The notes: generated from the sequence alone by a model not told the origin. DNA of 64,000 bases from Pseudacidovorax sp. NFM-22 (GCF_021401245.1 NZ_JACBFY010000001.1:434001-498000); one strand, 5' to 3'; shown: positions 26,437 through 36,714, numbered from the stretch's first letter. Translations and numbers: made by a program.

Positions 26437-26748
26437 TCAACGGCGGCTGCCGATCAGCAGGCCCACCAGCACGCCGACGGCCAAGGCCGCACCGGCGATC
26501 TGCCAAGGCTCATCGTGCGCATAGGCATTGGCGGTCTGGGCGGCCTCCTTGGCCTTCTTGGCCGCTACCTTGCTCTTCTCTGCGGCCAGTTCACGGGCGA
26601 TCGCGAGCTTGGTGTCGACGCGCTGCTTCAGCGCCTTGAGCTGGGGAACGCCTTCGAGGTCCTTGTTGGACAGAACGCCGCGGACATCGCTGGCAAGGTC
26701 TTCGACCACGGCGTTGGCGGCGGCTTCGAGATTCTGGGTGACGGACAT
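26437..26748 (-). CDS. DUF883 (ElaB/YqjD) family protein
   Basis: A 103-residue tail-anchored protein. Residues 1-75 are charged, with alanine and lysine rich predicted helices (AEKSKVAAKKAKEAAQTA). The C-terminus (about 83-100, IAGAALAVGVLVGLLIG) is a transmembrane anchor with conserved glycines, ending SRR. E. coli ElaB and YqjD share this plan; YqjD is a stationary-phase inner-membrane protein that binds ribosomes. The start at 26748 follows a GGAAGG Shine-Dalgarno; a longer reading from 26793 lacks family similarity. First gene of a pair with the YqjE-like gene. Confidence 0.82.
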   Translation of the reverse strand: MSVTQNLEAAANAVVEDLASDVRGVLSNKDLEGVPQLKALKQRVDTKLAIARELAAEKSKVAAKKAKEAAQTANAYAHDEPWQIAGAALAVGVLVGLLIGSRR

Positions 26749-26951
26749 GGAATACCTTCCCTCGTATTCAGGACATCGGCGACGCGCCGACAACGAAAGC
26801 CACCTGAAGGCGGCATGGGAAGGATATTAATGCCCGCATCGCATCACATTGCCCACGGACAGGCGCACGGTCGGCATTAGCGACCCGGCTTGCGTCGGCA
26901 TGCACCACCTGTTAGGCCAGCACAAAGCCGGCCCGCCGATGGCGCCAGCGC
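26749..26951. other. Non-coding interval with short repeats
   Basis: No convincing gene seen. It holds the promoter region of the DUF883 gene, one copy of a 16-base direct repeat (GCCACCTGAAGGCGGC at 26799-26814, the other copy at 26962-26977), and a perfect 7-base inverted repeat TAATGCC/GGCATTA at 26828-26834 and 26873-26879. Confidence 0.4.
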
Positions 26952-27164
26952 TCAGAGGGTGCGCCACCTGAAGGCGGCGGCACGCATGAAGGAGTGATGC
27001 ACCCGCATGCGCAGCGACACCTTGCCTCGCATGGCTGGCACGACTGGCGACGGGGGCTGCTGCCCCGGCGTCGGTGGCGTGCCGCGGTCGGGCTGGACCG
27101 GCAATTCGGCCGGGTCGGCCGGCGGCGTGCTCATCGTGGACAAGCGGGCGGAGACTTGCAGCAT
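26952..27164 (-). CDS. Small hypothetical protein
   Basis: A 70-residue reading frame with no family I recognise. It is supported mainly by a good Shine-Dalgarno: AAGGAG on the minus strand (27175-27180), ten bases before the ATG at 27164 and seven before an in-frame GTG at 27167. The N-terminal half is proline rich (PPADPAELPVQPDRGTPP); the C-terminal 26 residues are basic and aromatic, ending RAAAFRWRTL. No signal peptide or membrane segment is seen. The last codons are encoded by one copy of the 16-base repeat that also occurs at 26799. It could be a non-conserved chance frame. Confidence 0.4.
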   Translation of the reverse strand: MLQVSARLSTMSTPPADPAELPVQPDRGTPPTPGQQPPSPVVPAMRGKVSLRMRVHHSFMRAAAFRWRTL

Positions 27165-27452
27165 CACGGTCGAACTCCTTCAATGGTCGGCTCTGGACAA
27201 GGCGGTCACAGCGGACTTTCTTGTGGGGTGTTCGCACTGTTTCCTCTCGCCGGCGCTTACAGGCCGGGTATTGCGCGCCAAGACGTGTCAGCGGGCGAAG
27301 CCATCGCCTGAGGCAGGGTCGCCCACGGGCATGAAGGTCATTTCTGGCATGGCGTGCCTTTGGGGTGCAAGTCGTGGATTTCCCGGATTGCAATCCGTAA
27401 ATTTTCTTCAGAGGCGAAGGCATTCGGCGCACTTCTTGCGTAGCATCCCCCC
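27165..27452. other. Non-coding interval upstream of the YitT gene
   Basis: No gene supported. It must hold the divergent promoters of the small hypothetical gene and the YitT-family gene. An AT-richer stretch at about 27380-27415 is the most likely control region for the latter; I see no confident promoter boxes or riboswitch. Confidence 0.4.
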
Positions 27453-28076
27453 ATGGACATCTCCGGTCGCCCTCCCTTGCCGTCGCTGCGCCATTCCCGT
27501 TTCGAGGATATCCAGGCCCTGTGCGCCGGCACGCTGTTCGTGGCCATGGCGCTGGTGCTCTTCGGCCAGGCGGGTCTGCTCACGGGCGGCACCGCCGGGG
27601 CGGCCTTCCTGCTGCACTACGCCACGGGGATCGGGCTCGGACAGGGGTTTTTCCTGCTGAATCTGCCTTTCTACGGCTTTGCCTGGAAGCAGATGGGCGG
27701 CGAATTCACCGTCAAGACCTTTGCGGCGGTACTGCTGCTGTCCGTGTTGACGGAGCTGGCGCCCCGGTTCATCTCGATCCAGGCGCTGCACCCGGCCTTC
27801 GCCGCCGTGTTCGGCGGCCTGATGCTGGGCACGGGTTGCCTGTTCCTGGCCCGCCACCGGGCCAGCCTGGGCGGCGCCACGGTCATCTCGCTCTATCTGC
27901 AGGAGCGCCGCGGCTGGCGGGCCGGCAAGGTGCAACTGGCCATCGACTGCGCCGTGCTGCTGGCCGCCCTGTTCGTGGTGGAGCCGGCACGGGTCGGCTG
28001 GTCGATCCTCGGCGCCGTGGTGATGGGCGGGTTCCTCTGGATCAACCACCGGCCGGGCCGCTACGTCGGCAGCTGA
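27453..28076 (+). CDS. YitT-family membrane protein
   Basis: A 207-residue integral membrane protein with about five or six hydrophobic segments (near 22-45, 50-72, 80-98, 106-125, 150-168 and 172-190) and the family-like GLLTGGTAGAAFLLHY motif near the first helices. Only the membrane half of the YitT family is present; the C-terminal DUF2179 domain of firmicute members is absent, as usual in proteobacterial homologues of about 200 residues. Transport substrate unknown. It stands alone between the DUF883 region and phaZ. Confidence 0.8.
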   Translation: MDISGRPPLPSLRHSRFEDIQALCAGTLFVAMALVLFGQAGLLTGGTAGAAFLLHYATGIGLGQGFFLLNLPFYGFAWKQMGGEFTVKTFAAVLLLSVLTELAPRFISIQALHPAFAAVFGGLMLGTGCLFLARHRASLGGATVISLYLQERRGWRAGKVQLAIDCAVLLAALFVVEPARVGWSILGAVVMGGFLWINHRPGRYVGS

Positions 28077-28191
28077 ACGCCCGATTTCTGCGACGTTCAA
28101 GGACGCGCGCGCCCCTTTCACCTCCCGATCCGCGACTTGTGCCGCGCGGCGCCACTGCCGCAGCCGCCCGCGCGCCCTCGCGTCAGGACCC

Positions 28192-28212
28192 GCTGCTATA
28201 TTGCGGCGCAGC
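28192..28212 (+). promoter_or_regulatory. Candidate phaZ promoter with flanking inverted repeat
   Basis: A TATATT -10-like box at 28197-28202 lies inside an inverted repeat GCTGC-N11-GCAGC (28192-28196 and 28208-28212). The repeat resembles the CTGC/GCAG half-sites described for PhaR-type regulators of PHA genes, but the match is short. No good -35 box is seen. Confidence 0.3.
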
Positions 28213-28234
28213 GAAACTTGCGCCTCCCGACCCC

Positions 28235-29755
28235 ATGCTGTATCACCTCTATGAAGCCCAGCGCTCGTTGATGGAGCCCTTTGCGGACTTCGCACGGGCC
28301 GTCTCCAAGCTCTACGGCAACGGCTCCATGTTCAGCCAGTTGCCGATGGCCCAGCGGGTGGCCGCCGGCTACGACCTGCTCTACCGGCTGGGCAAGGACT
28401 ACGAGAAGCCCGAGTTCGGCATCCAGTCCGTCGAGGTGGACGGCGCCGACGTGGTCATCCACGAGATCGTGGAGGTGGACAAACCCTTCTGCCAGCTGCG
28501 TCGCTTCAAGCGCTACACCGACGACCCGGAGGTCCTGGCCACGCTCAAGAGCCAGCCCGTCGTCCTGATCGTGGCGCCCCTGTCGGGCCACTATGCCACG
28601 CTGCTGCGCGACACGGTGCGCACCATGCTGCAGGGCCACAAGGTCTACATCACCGACTGGAAGAACGCCCGCACGGTGCCCCTGTCCGACGGCGAGTTCC
28701 ACCTGGACAACTACATCAACTACGTGGAAGACTTCATCCGCCACGTGCAGGCCGAGTACGGCAACTGCCATGTGATGAGCGTCTGCCAACCGACGGTGCC
28801 CGTGCTGGCGGCCATCTCGCTGATGGCCAGCCGCGGCGAGGCCACGCCGCTCACGATGACGATGATGGGCGGCCCCATCGACGCGCGCCGCTCACCGACC
28901 TCCGTCAACAACCTGGCGACGAACAAGAGCTTCGAGTGGTTCGAGAACAACGTCATCTACCGGGTGCCGCAGGGCTTTCCGGGCGAGGGCCGACGCGTCT
29001 ACCCCGGCTTCCTGCAGCACACCGGCTTCGTGGCGATGAACCCCGACCGGCATGCCACCAGCCATTACGACTACTTCAAGGACCTGGTGAAGGGTGACGA
29101 CGCCAGTGCCGAGGCCCACCGCAAGTTCTACGACGAGTACAACGCCGTTCTCGACATGGACGCGGATTACTACCTGGAGACGATCAGCACCGTCTTCCAG
29201 GAGTTCAAGCTGGTGCATGGCACCTGGGAAGTGCGCAACGAGGCCGGTCAGATCGAGCGCGTGCGGCCGCAGGACATCAGCCAGTCGGCGCTGCTGACCG
29301 TGGAAGGCGAGCTGGACGACATCTCCGGCTCGGGCCAGACCCGTGCCGCGCACGACCTGTGCACGCAGATCCCGGCGGAGCACCGCGAGCACTACGAAGT
29401 CGCCGGTGCCGGCCACTACGGCATCTTCAGCGGCCGCCGCTGGCGCGAGATGGTCTATCCGAAGGTGCGCGCCTTCATCGCCGCGCATGACCAGCCCCAG
29501 ACGCGCGATGACACGCCGCTCGCCGCAGAGGATGTGCGCCGCGGCGCGCGTGCGGCCAAGCCTGCCGCTGTGCCGGCCGAGCAAGCAGCGCCCGCCCCTT
29601 CTGCAGCGGCCCCGGCGCCCCGCAAGGCGGCCGTCCGCAAGACGTCGCAGCCCGCCCGCAAGGTGGCCGAGCCGCCGCCTGTGGCAACCGCCTCGCCATC
29701 GGCAGCTGACGCTGCCCCCCGCAAGTCACCTGCACGCCGGCGCACCCGCGCCTGA
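28235..29755 (+). CDS. phaZ: Intracellular PHB depolymerase with basic C-terminal tail
   Basis: Mobilises stored polyhydroxybutyrate. The first 415 residues match Ralstonia-type intracellular PhaZ: MLYHLYEAQRS at the N-terminus, the nucleophile Cys184 in MSVCQPTVP (R. eutropha PhaZa1 Cys183), NPDRH, and a C-terminal AGAGHYGIFSGRRWR segment with the catalytic histidine. Unlike that reference, the protein continues for about 90 residues (about 417-506) of Ala/Pro/Lys/Arg-rich sequence ending KSPARRRTRA, like histone H1-type or phasin-linker tails. Total length is 506 residues. The tail suggests DNA, nucleoid or granule-surface contact (inference). phaB lies at 46.8 kb. Confidence 0.93.
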   Translation: MLYHLYEAQRSLMEPFADFARAVSKLYGNGSMFSQLPMAQRVAAGYDLLYRLGKDYEKPEFGIQSVEVDGADVVIHEIVEVDKPFCQLRRFKRYTDDPEVLATLKSQPVVLIVAPLSGHYATLLRDTVRTMLQGHKVYITDWKNARTVPLSDGEFHLDNYINYVEDFIRHVQAEYGNCHVMSVCQPTVPVLAAISLMASRGEATPLTMTMMGGPIDARRSPTSVNNLATNKSFEWFENNVIYRVPQGFPGEGRRVYPGFLQHTGFVAMNPDRHATSHYDYFKDLVKGDDASAEAHRKFYDEYNAVLDMDADYYLETISTVFQEFKLVHGTWEVRNEAGQIERVRPQDISQSALLTVEGELDDISGSGQTRAAHDLCTQIPAEHREHYEVAGAGHYGIFSGRRWREMVYPKVRAFIAAHDQPQTRDDTPLAAEDVRRGARAAKPAAVPAEQAAPAPSAAAPAPRKAAVRKTSQPARKVAEPPPVATASPSAADAAPRKSPARRRTRA

Positions 29756-29775
29756 GCAACGCACATGCGAAGCCC

Positions 29776-30420
29776 ATGACCCGCATGCAGAGGGACCGCC
29801 TGCTCGACGCCCTGCCCCAGACGCAGTGCACCCGATGCGGCTACCCGGACTGTGCCGGTTATGCGGCGGCAATGGCCGATGGCAGCGCGGACATCGACCG
29901 CTGCCCGCCGGGCGGCGCCGAGGGCGTGCGGCGGCTGGCGCAACTGCTCGGCCGGGACGAACGCCCGCTCGACCCCGGATGCGGCAGCGAGGGCCCCCGA
30001 ACCCTGGCCGTGATCGATGAAGCCTGGTGCATCGGCTGCACACGCTGCCTGGAGGTCTGCCCCACGGACGCCATCCTGGGGTTCCACAAGCGCATGCACA
30101 CCGTGATCGAAGCCCACTGCACGGGCTGCGAACTGTGCGTGCCGGTGTGCCCGGTGGATTGCATCGGCCTGGAAGTGGTCACACCTGGCCTGAGCGGCTG
30201 GGCCGCCTGGTCACAGAAGCAGGCGGACCATGCCCGCCAGCGATACGCTGCCCGTCGCCGCCGGCTGCAGGCGGCCGGCGCAGAACCGTCCCCCGAGAAC
30301 ACGCCGACGCAGGCTCCGGTGCCGGCCGACGCGGATGCGGACGCTGCGCGCAAACGCCGCATCGTCGAGGCGGCATTGGCCCGCGCGCGCGCCGCGCGCC
30401 AACCGGCAACGCCGGACTGA
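29776..30420 (+). CDS. RnfB-like ferredoxin, no membrane anchor
   Basis: A 214-residue iron-sulfur protein. An N-terminal Fe-S domain of RnfB type has cysteines in TQCTRCGYPDCAGYAAA and the later DRCPPGG. Two [4Fe-4S] ferredoxin motifs follow: CIGCTRCLEVCPTD and CTGCELCVPVCPVDC. The hydrophobic N-terminal anchor of genuine RnfB is missing, and the C-terminal 60 residues are Arg/Ala/Pro rich. No rnfA/C/D/G/E genes are adjacent, so an electron carrier for an unidentified partner is more likely than an Rnf complex subunit. It begins 20 bases after phaZ and may be cotranscribed with it. Confidence 0.85.
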   Translation: MTRMQRDRLLDALPQTQCTRCGYPDCAGYAAAMADGSADIDRCPPGGAEGVRRLAQLLGRDERPLDPGCGSEGPRTLAVIDEAWCIGCTRCLEVCPTDAILGFHKRMHTVIEAHCTGCELCVPVCPVDCIGLEVVTPGLSGWAAWSQKQADHARQRYAARRRRLQAAGAEPSPENTPTQAPVPADADADAARKRRIVEAALARARAARQPATPD

Positions 30421-30428
30421 CGGAGCAC

Positions 30429-30448
30429 GCGCGGAGCCCGATCCGCGC
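30429..30448. terminator. Hairpin between convergent genes
   Basis: GCGCGGA and TCCGCGC form a perfect 7-base-pair stem with a 6-base loop in the 39-base gap between the RnfB-like gene and the VOC gene. There is no U-tract; a weak bidirectional terminator at most. Confidence 0.35.
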
Positions 30449-30459
30449 CTGCGCCACGT

Positions 30460-30951
30460 TCAGCCGGCCGCGCTCGCCGCCAGCGCGCCGAAGGCCTTCA
30501 CCACCTCGGGCGGTGCCTGCACCAGCTCGATCAGCACGCCCTCGCCGGAGATGGGGAATTCCTCGTTGCCCTTGGGGTGCAGGAAGCAGATGTCGAAGCC
30601 CGCCGCGCCGCGGCGGATGCCGCCCGGCGCGAAGCGCACGCCATGCGCTGTCAGCCATTCCACGGCGCGCGGCAGGTCGTCGATCCACAGGCCCACGTGG
30701 TTCAGCGGCGTGGTGTGCACGGCGGGCTTCTTCTCGGGGTCCAACGGCTGCATCAGGTCGACTTCCACCTTGAAGGGACCGCTGCCGATGGCGCAGATGT
30801 CCTCGTCGACGTTCTCGCGGTCGCTCTTGAAGGTGCCGGTCATCTCCAGCCCCAGCATGTCGACCCACAGCGTGGCCAGGCGTTGCTTGTCGGCACCGCC
30901 GATGGCGATCTGCTGGACGCCCAGGACCTTGAACGGACGTTGGGTGCTCAT
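30460..30951 (-). CDS. VOC-family protein, probable methylmalonyl-CoA epimerase
   Basis: A 163-residue, two-module vicinal-oxygen-chelate protein. The start at 30951 has AAGGAG seven bases upstream and overlaps the bioB stop (ATGA). Segments [16 protein letters not shown] and [10 protein letters not shown] closely resemble methylmalonyl-CoA epimerase, and His85 and Glu142 fit two metal ligands of that family. The position of the first ligand, a histidine in epimerases, is Gln14 in VQQIAIGG, so metal binding may differ. As last gene of the mcm-meaB-pcc operon, it would supply the R-epimer for the mutase. Lactoylglutathione lyase or another VOC enzyme is the alternative. Confidence 0.7.
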   Translation of the reverse strand: MSTQRPFKVLGVQQIAIGGADKQRLATLWVDMLGLEMTGTFKSDRENVDEDICAIGSGPFKVEVDLMQPLDPEKKPAVHTTPLNHVGLWIDDLPRAVEWLTAHGVRFAPGGIRRGAAGFDICFLHPKGNEEFPISGEGVLIELVQAPPEVVKAFGALAASAAG

Positions 30952-32000
30952 TCGCATGCTCCTTCATTGGCAGCCACGTCATGGCCGCGCAGACCCAGCC
31001 TGGCCAGCAACTGCCGGTCGGCCTCTACATCGGGATTGCCGGTGACCAGCAGCTTGTCGCCGTAGAAGATCGAGTTGGCGCCAGCCAGGAAGCACAGCGC
31101 CTGCACCGCGTCGCCCAGCTGCTGTCGGCCGGCCGAGAGCCGCACGCGGGCCTTGGGCATCAGGATGCGCGCGACAGCGATCACGCGCACGAAGTCCAGC
31201 GGGTCGATGGGATCGCTGTCGGCCAGCGGCGTACCCGGCACACGCACCAGACTGTTGATGGGTACCGACTCCGGATAGGGCTCGAGGTTGGCCAGCTGCG
31301 CCAGCAGGCCGGCGCGGTGCACCGGCGCCTCGCCCATGCCGACGATGCCGCCGCAGCAGACGCTGATGCCGGCGGCGCGCACATGGGCCAGGGTGTCGAG
31401 CCGGTCCTGGTAGGTGCGGGTGTCGACGACGTCGCCGTAGTACTCCGGCGCGGTGTCGAGGTTGTGGTTGTAGTAGTCCAGGCCGGCGTCGCGCAACGCC
31501 TGGGCCTGGTGCGCCTCCAGCATGCCGAGTGTGGCGCAGGACTGCAGGCCCAGGCCCTTCACGGCCTGCACCAGTTCGGCCACCTTCTCGATGTCGCGGT
31601 CCTTGGGCGCACGCCAGGCGGCGCCCATGCAGAAGCGCGTCGCACCGGCCTCCTTCGCAGCCTGGGCGGCGGCGGTGACCTCTTCGACGCTCATCAGCTT
31701 CTCCGCCTTGACGCCGGTGTCGAACTCGGAGGACTGCGGGCAATAGCCGCAGTTCTCCGGGCAGCCCCCGGTCTTCACGGAGAGCAGCGTCGCCAGCTCG
31801 ATGTCGCCGGCTGGCCAATGTTCACGGTGCACGGTCTGCGCGCGGAACAGCAGCGCGTTGAAGGGCAGGTCCAGCAGGGCCTGCACCTCCTCGACGCGCC
31901 ACCGCGGGGCGGTGGCTCCGGCGGCCGCAGGTGCCGCACGGCGCAGCGCCACGGGATGTTCGAGGGTGGTTTCCATGCGCTCGATCGTAGGCACGCCCAT
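30948..32000 (-). CDS. bioB: Biotin synthase
   Basis: Radical-SAM enzyme that inserts sulfur into dethiobiotin. The radical-SAM cysteines are Cys80, Cys84 and Cys87 in [25 protein letters not shown] and the C-terminal [18 protein letters not shown] are family hallmarks. The 350-residue length includes an N-terminal lead of about 30 Ala/Pro-rich residues. The ATG at 32000 directly follows the pccA stop, with GGAG nine bases upstream inside pccA; a second ATG at 31976 is possible. No other bio genes are in the window. Its place beside the biotin-dependent propionyl-CoA carboxylase suggests cofactor supply within the operon. Confidence 0.95.
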   Translation of the reverse strand: MGVPTIERMETTLEHPVALRRAAPAAAGATAPRWRVEEVQALLDLPFNALLFRAQTVHREHWPAGDIELATLLSVKTGGCPENCGYCPQSSEFDTGVKAEKLMSVEEVTAAAQAAKEAGATRFCMGAAWRAPKDRDIEKVAELVQAVKGLGLQSCATLGMLEAHQAQALRDAGLDYYNHNLDTAPEYYGDVVDTRTYQDRLDTLAHVRAAGISVCCGGIVGMGEAPVHRAGLLAQLANLEPYPESVPINSLVRVPGTPLADSDPIDPLDFVRVIAVARILMPKARVRLSAGRQQLGDAVQALCFLAGANSIFYGDKLLVTGNPDVEADRQLLARLGLRGHDVAANEGACE

Positions 32001-34055
32001 TCAGTTGAACTCCAGGATCACCTGATCGACCGCCAGCGATTCGCCCTTGCCGGCGGTGATCTTGCCCACCACGCCGTCCTGTGCGGCGAAGAGCACGTTC
32101 TCCATCTTCATGGCCTCGATGACGGCCAGCTTCTCGCCGGCCTGCACCTGCTGGCCTTCCTTGACGGCAACGTCCACCAGCAGCCCGGGCATCGGCGACA
32201 GCAGGAACTTGCTCATGTCCGGCGGCGCCTTGTAGGGCATCAGCGACTGCAGGCGGGCTCCCAGCGGCGACAGCACCATGGCCTCGATCTGCGTGCCGTT
32301 GTGCTGCACGCTCAGGGCCAGCGGGTTCTTGCCCGCGCCGCGCTCGACCTGCGCGGTGAACGGCTGGCCGTTCACGCGCCCTTCGATGCGGATCCCGCCC
32401 AGCGGCGAGCGGCTTTCGAGCTGGTAGCTGCGGCTGCCGACCTGCACCGCGCTCGCGCCCGTGGCGCCCTGGAAGTCGGTGACGCTCACCGGCGTGTGGC
32501 GATGCTCGCCATCCGCCCCCAGCGTGACGACCACGAACTGCTCGCCCACCTTCACGCCATGGCCCGCCAGTTGGCCGCTGATGCCCGAGGCACGCGCACG
32601 GTAGCGCCGGTGCGCGTAGGCCGCCAGCGCGACCAGGAAGTCGGGGTCGTCATGCGGCACGTCCTCGGCCCGGAAGCCATGGCCGTAGTGCTCGGCGATG
32701 AAGCCGGTGTTGAAGTCGCCGCTGACGAACTTGGGGTGCGCCAGCAGCGCCGCCTGGAAGGGAATGTTGCTGTGGATGCCGCGGATCGCGAAGCCGTTGA
32801 GCGCCTCGCGCATCAGCGCGATGGCATGCGCCCGGTCCCGCCCGTGCACGATGAGCTTGGCGATCATCGAGTCGTAGTACATGGGGATCTCGCCGCCCTC
32901 GTACACGCCCGTGTCCACGCGCACGCCGTAGGCATCGGGCGCATTGGGCTCGGCGGCCGACAGCGACTCGGCCGGCGGCTGGAACTTCACCAGCCGGCCC
33001 GTGGAGGGCAGGAAGTTGCGGAACGGGTCTTCCGCATTGATGCGGCATTCGATGGCCCAGCCGTCGCGCTTCACGTCGGCCTGCGTCAGCGGCAGCGACT
33101 CGCCGGCCGCGACGCGGATCATCAGCTCCACCAGGTCCAGCCCGGTGATGCATTCGGTGACCGGATGCTCCACCTGCAGGCGGGTGTTCATCTCCAGGAA
33201 GTAGAAGTCCTGGTCCTTGCCGACCACGAACTCCACCGTGCCGGCCGACTGGTAGTTGACCGCCTTGGCCAGCGCCACCGCCTGCTCGCCCATGGCCTTG
33301 CGCGTGGCATCGCTGATGAAGGGCGACGGCGCCTCCTCGATCACCTTCTGGTGGCGCCGCTGGATCGAGCATTCGCGCTCGTTCAGGTAGATCACATGGC
33401 CCTGGCTGTCGCCCAGCACCTGGATCTCGATGTGCCGCGGCTGCTCCACGAACTTCTCGATGAAGATGCGGTCGTCGCCGAAGGAATTGCGCGCCTCGTT
33501 GCGGCAGGAGGTGAAGCCCTCCAGCGCCTCCTTGTCGTTGAAGGCGACGCGCAGCCCCTTGCCGCCGCCACCGGCACTGGCCTTGATCATCACCGGATAC
33601 CCGATGCCCTTTGCGATCTCCACGGCCTGCTCGGGCGTGTCGATGGCGTCGTTGTAGCCGGGGATGGTGTTGACCTTGGCCTCGTTCGCCAGCTTCTTGG
33701 AGGCGATCTTGTCGCCCATGGCCGCGATCGAATGGTGCTTCGGGCCGATGAAGACGATGCCCTCCTCTTCCACGCGCCTGGCGAAGGCCTCGTTCTCCGA
33801 CAGGAAGCCATAGCCCGGGTGCACCGCCTCGGCACCGGTCTTCTTGCAGGCCTCGATGATGCGGTCGGCCATCAGGTAGGACTCGCGCGAGGGCGCGGCG
33901 CCGATGTGCACGGCCTCGTCGGCCAGCTCGACATGGCGGGCGTCGCGGTCCGCGTCCGAGTACACGGCCACGGTCTTGATGCCCATCTTGCGGGCGGTCT
34001 TGATGACGCGGCAGGCGATTTCGCCGCGGTTGGCGATCAGGATCTTCTTGAACAT
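32001..34055 (-). CDS. pccA: Propionyl/acyl-CoA carboxylase alpha subunit
   Basis: Biotin carboxylase fused to a biotin carrier domain, 684 residues. The N-terminus is FKKILIANRGEIACRVIKTA; ATP-grasp motifs include SAGGGGKGLR and EMNTRLQVEHPVTE; the carrier domain has the biotinyl Lys650 in EAMKMENV, 34 residues from the end. A BT-type linker of about 150 residues separates the two, as in PCC rather than acetyl-CoA carboxylase. The start at 34055 follows GGAG-type sequence and lies 20 bases after pccB. With PccB it carboxylates propionyl-CoA to (S)-methylmalonyl-CoA. Confidence 0.93.
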   Translation of the reverse strand: MFKKILIANRGEIACRVIKTARKMGIKTVAVYSDADRDARHVELADEAVHIGAAPSRESYLMADRIIEACKKTGAEAVHPGYGFLSENEAFARRVEEEGIVFIGPKHHSIAAMGDKIASKKLANEAKVNTIPGYNDAIDTPEQAVEIAKGIGYPVMIKASAGGGGKGLRVAFNDKEALEGFTSCRNEARNSFGDDRIFIEKFVEQPRHIEIQVLGDSQGHVIYLNERECSIQRRHQKVIEEAPSPFISDATRKAMGEQAVALAKAVNYQSAGTVEFVVGKDQDFYFLEMNTRLQVEHPVTECITGLDLVELMIRVAAGESLPLTQADVKRDGWAIECRINAEDPFRNFLPSTGRLVKFQPPAESLSAAEPNAPDAYGVRVDTGVYEGGEIPMYYDSMIAKLIVHGRDRAHAIALMREALNGFAIRGIHSNIPFQAALLAHPKFVSGDFNTGFIAEHYGHGFRAEDVPHDDPDFLVALAAYAHRRYRARASGISGQLAGHGVKVGEQFVVVTLGADGEHRHTPVSVTDFQGATGASAVQVGSRSYQLESRSPLGGIRIEGRVNGQPFTAQVERGAGKNPLALSVQHNGTQIEAMVLSPLGARLQSLMPYKAPPDMSKFLLSPMPGLLVDVAVKEGQQVQAGEKLAVIEAMKMENVLFAAQDGVVGKITAGKGESLAVDQVILEFN

Positions 34056-34075
34056 GTGCAGCTCTCCCTGGCTCA

Positions 34076-35604
<1,529 letters not shown>

Positions 35605-35608
<4 letters not shown>

Positions 35609-36714
35609 GGTGTCCTGTCGGTTGGGGATGAGGCGGGCGGCGCATCGGTCGCCGTCCGGGATGGGGGGGATGGGGGCTCAGCTGCCAGAGCCAGAAGCTG
35701 GCGCGCGGCGGTCGACGCGGCCACGTGGCCAGCGGCCACCTCGGCGGACACGCCGGCCAACTTTTCGCGCACCTGCGGATGCTGGCGGAAAGCCTGGCGC
35801 AAGCCGGCCTCGATGCGCTCCCACATCCAGGCCAGGGCCTGCTTCTCGCGGCGGGCGGCCATTCGGCCGTTGGCGGCCTGCAGCTGGCGGAACTCGGTCA
35901 CGGCAGCCCAGAAGCGGTCGACACCCACGCCGGTCAGCGCGCTGAGCTGCATCACGCGCGGCAGCCAGTGGCGCACTTCGGCGCCGCTGTGGGCGTCGTG
36001 CATGGCCTGCGCATGCTGCGGATTGCCATGGTGCCCGAAGAGCCGCAGGGCCGAGGTGATCTGCGCCTGGGCCCGGGTGGCGGCATCGGCGTCGATGTCG
36101 GCCTTGTTGATGACGACCAGGTCGGCGATTTCCATCACGCCCTTCTTGATGGCCTGCAGGTCGTCGCCGGCGTTGGGCAGTTGGAGCAGCACGAACATGT
36201 CGGTCATGCCGGCCACGGCCGTCTCGCTCTGGCCCACGCCGACGGTCTCGACGATCACCACGTCGTAGCCGGCGGCTTCGCAGACCAGCATGGCCTCGCG
36301 CGTCTTCTCCGCCACGCCGCCGAGCGTGCCCGACGAGGGGCTGGGGCGGATGTACGCCTGCTCGTGCACCGAGAGGCGCTCCATGCGCGTCTTGTCGCCC
36401 AGGATCGAGCCGCCGGAGACGGTAGACGACGGGTCGATGGTGAGCACCGCCACGCGGTGGCCGTGCTCGATCAGGTGCAGGCCCAGGGCCTCGATGAAGG
36501 TGGATTTGCCGACGCCCGGGACGCCGGAGATGCCGAGGCGGAAACTGTGGCCGGTGTGCGGAAGCAGCGCCGTGAGCAGCTCGTCGGCCTGGGCGCGGTG
36601 GTCGGCGCGGGTCGATTCGAGCAGCGTGATGGCCTTGGCCATGGCGCGGCGCTGGGCCATCGGCGTGGCGCCGTGCAGGATGGCGTCGAAGTGGGAAGAA
36701 GGCGCCTGGGTCAT
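35605..36714 (-). CDS. meaB: Methylmalonyl-CoA mutase-associated GTPase MeaB
   Basis: G3E-family GTPase chaperone that loads and protects B12 on methylmalonyl-CoA mutase. P-loop GVPGVGKST at 64-72, switch segments [19 protein letters not shown] and [10 protein letters not shown], and the base-specificity motif NKAD. Length is 369 residues; the last 30 or so residues are a proline/serine-rich tail not typical of the family. Its start overlaps the stop of the upstream GIY-YIG gene, and its stop overlaps the pccB start, both by ATGA. Confidence 0.95.

Noticed and set aside
27338-27592. Minus-strand frame with the peptide SEENLRIAIREIHDL upstream of the YitT gene
   Set aside because: Looks protein-like, but it overlaps the YitT start, has no ribosome site and no family match that I can see.
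29776-30420. Rnf complex operon
   Set aside because: Only an RnfB-like gene without membrane anchor is present; no other rnf genes adjoin it.
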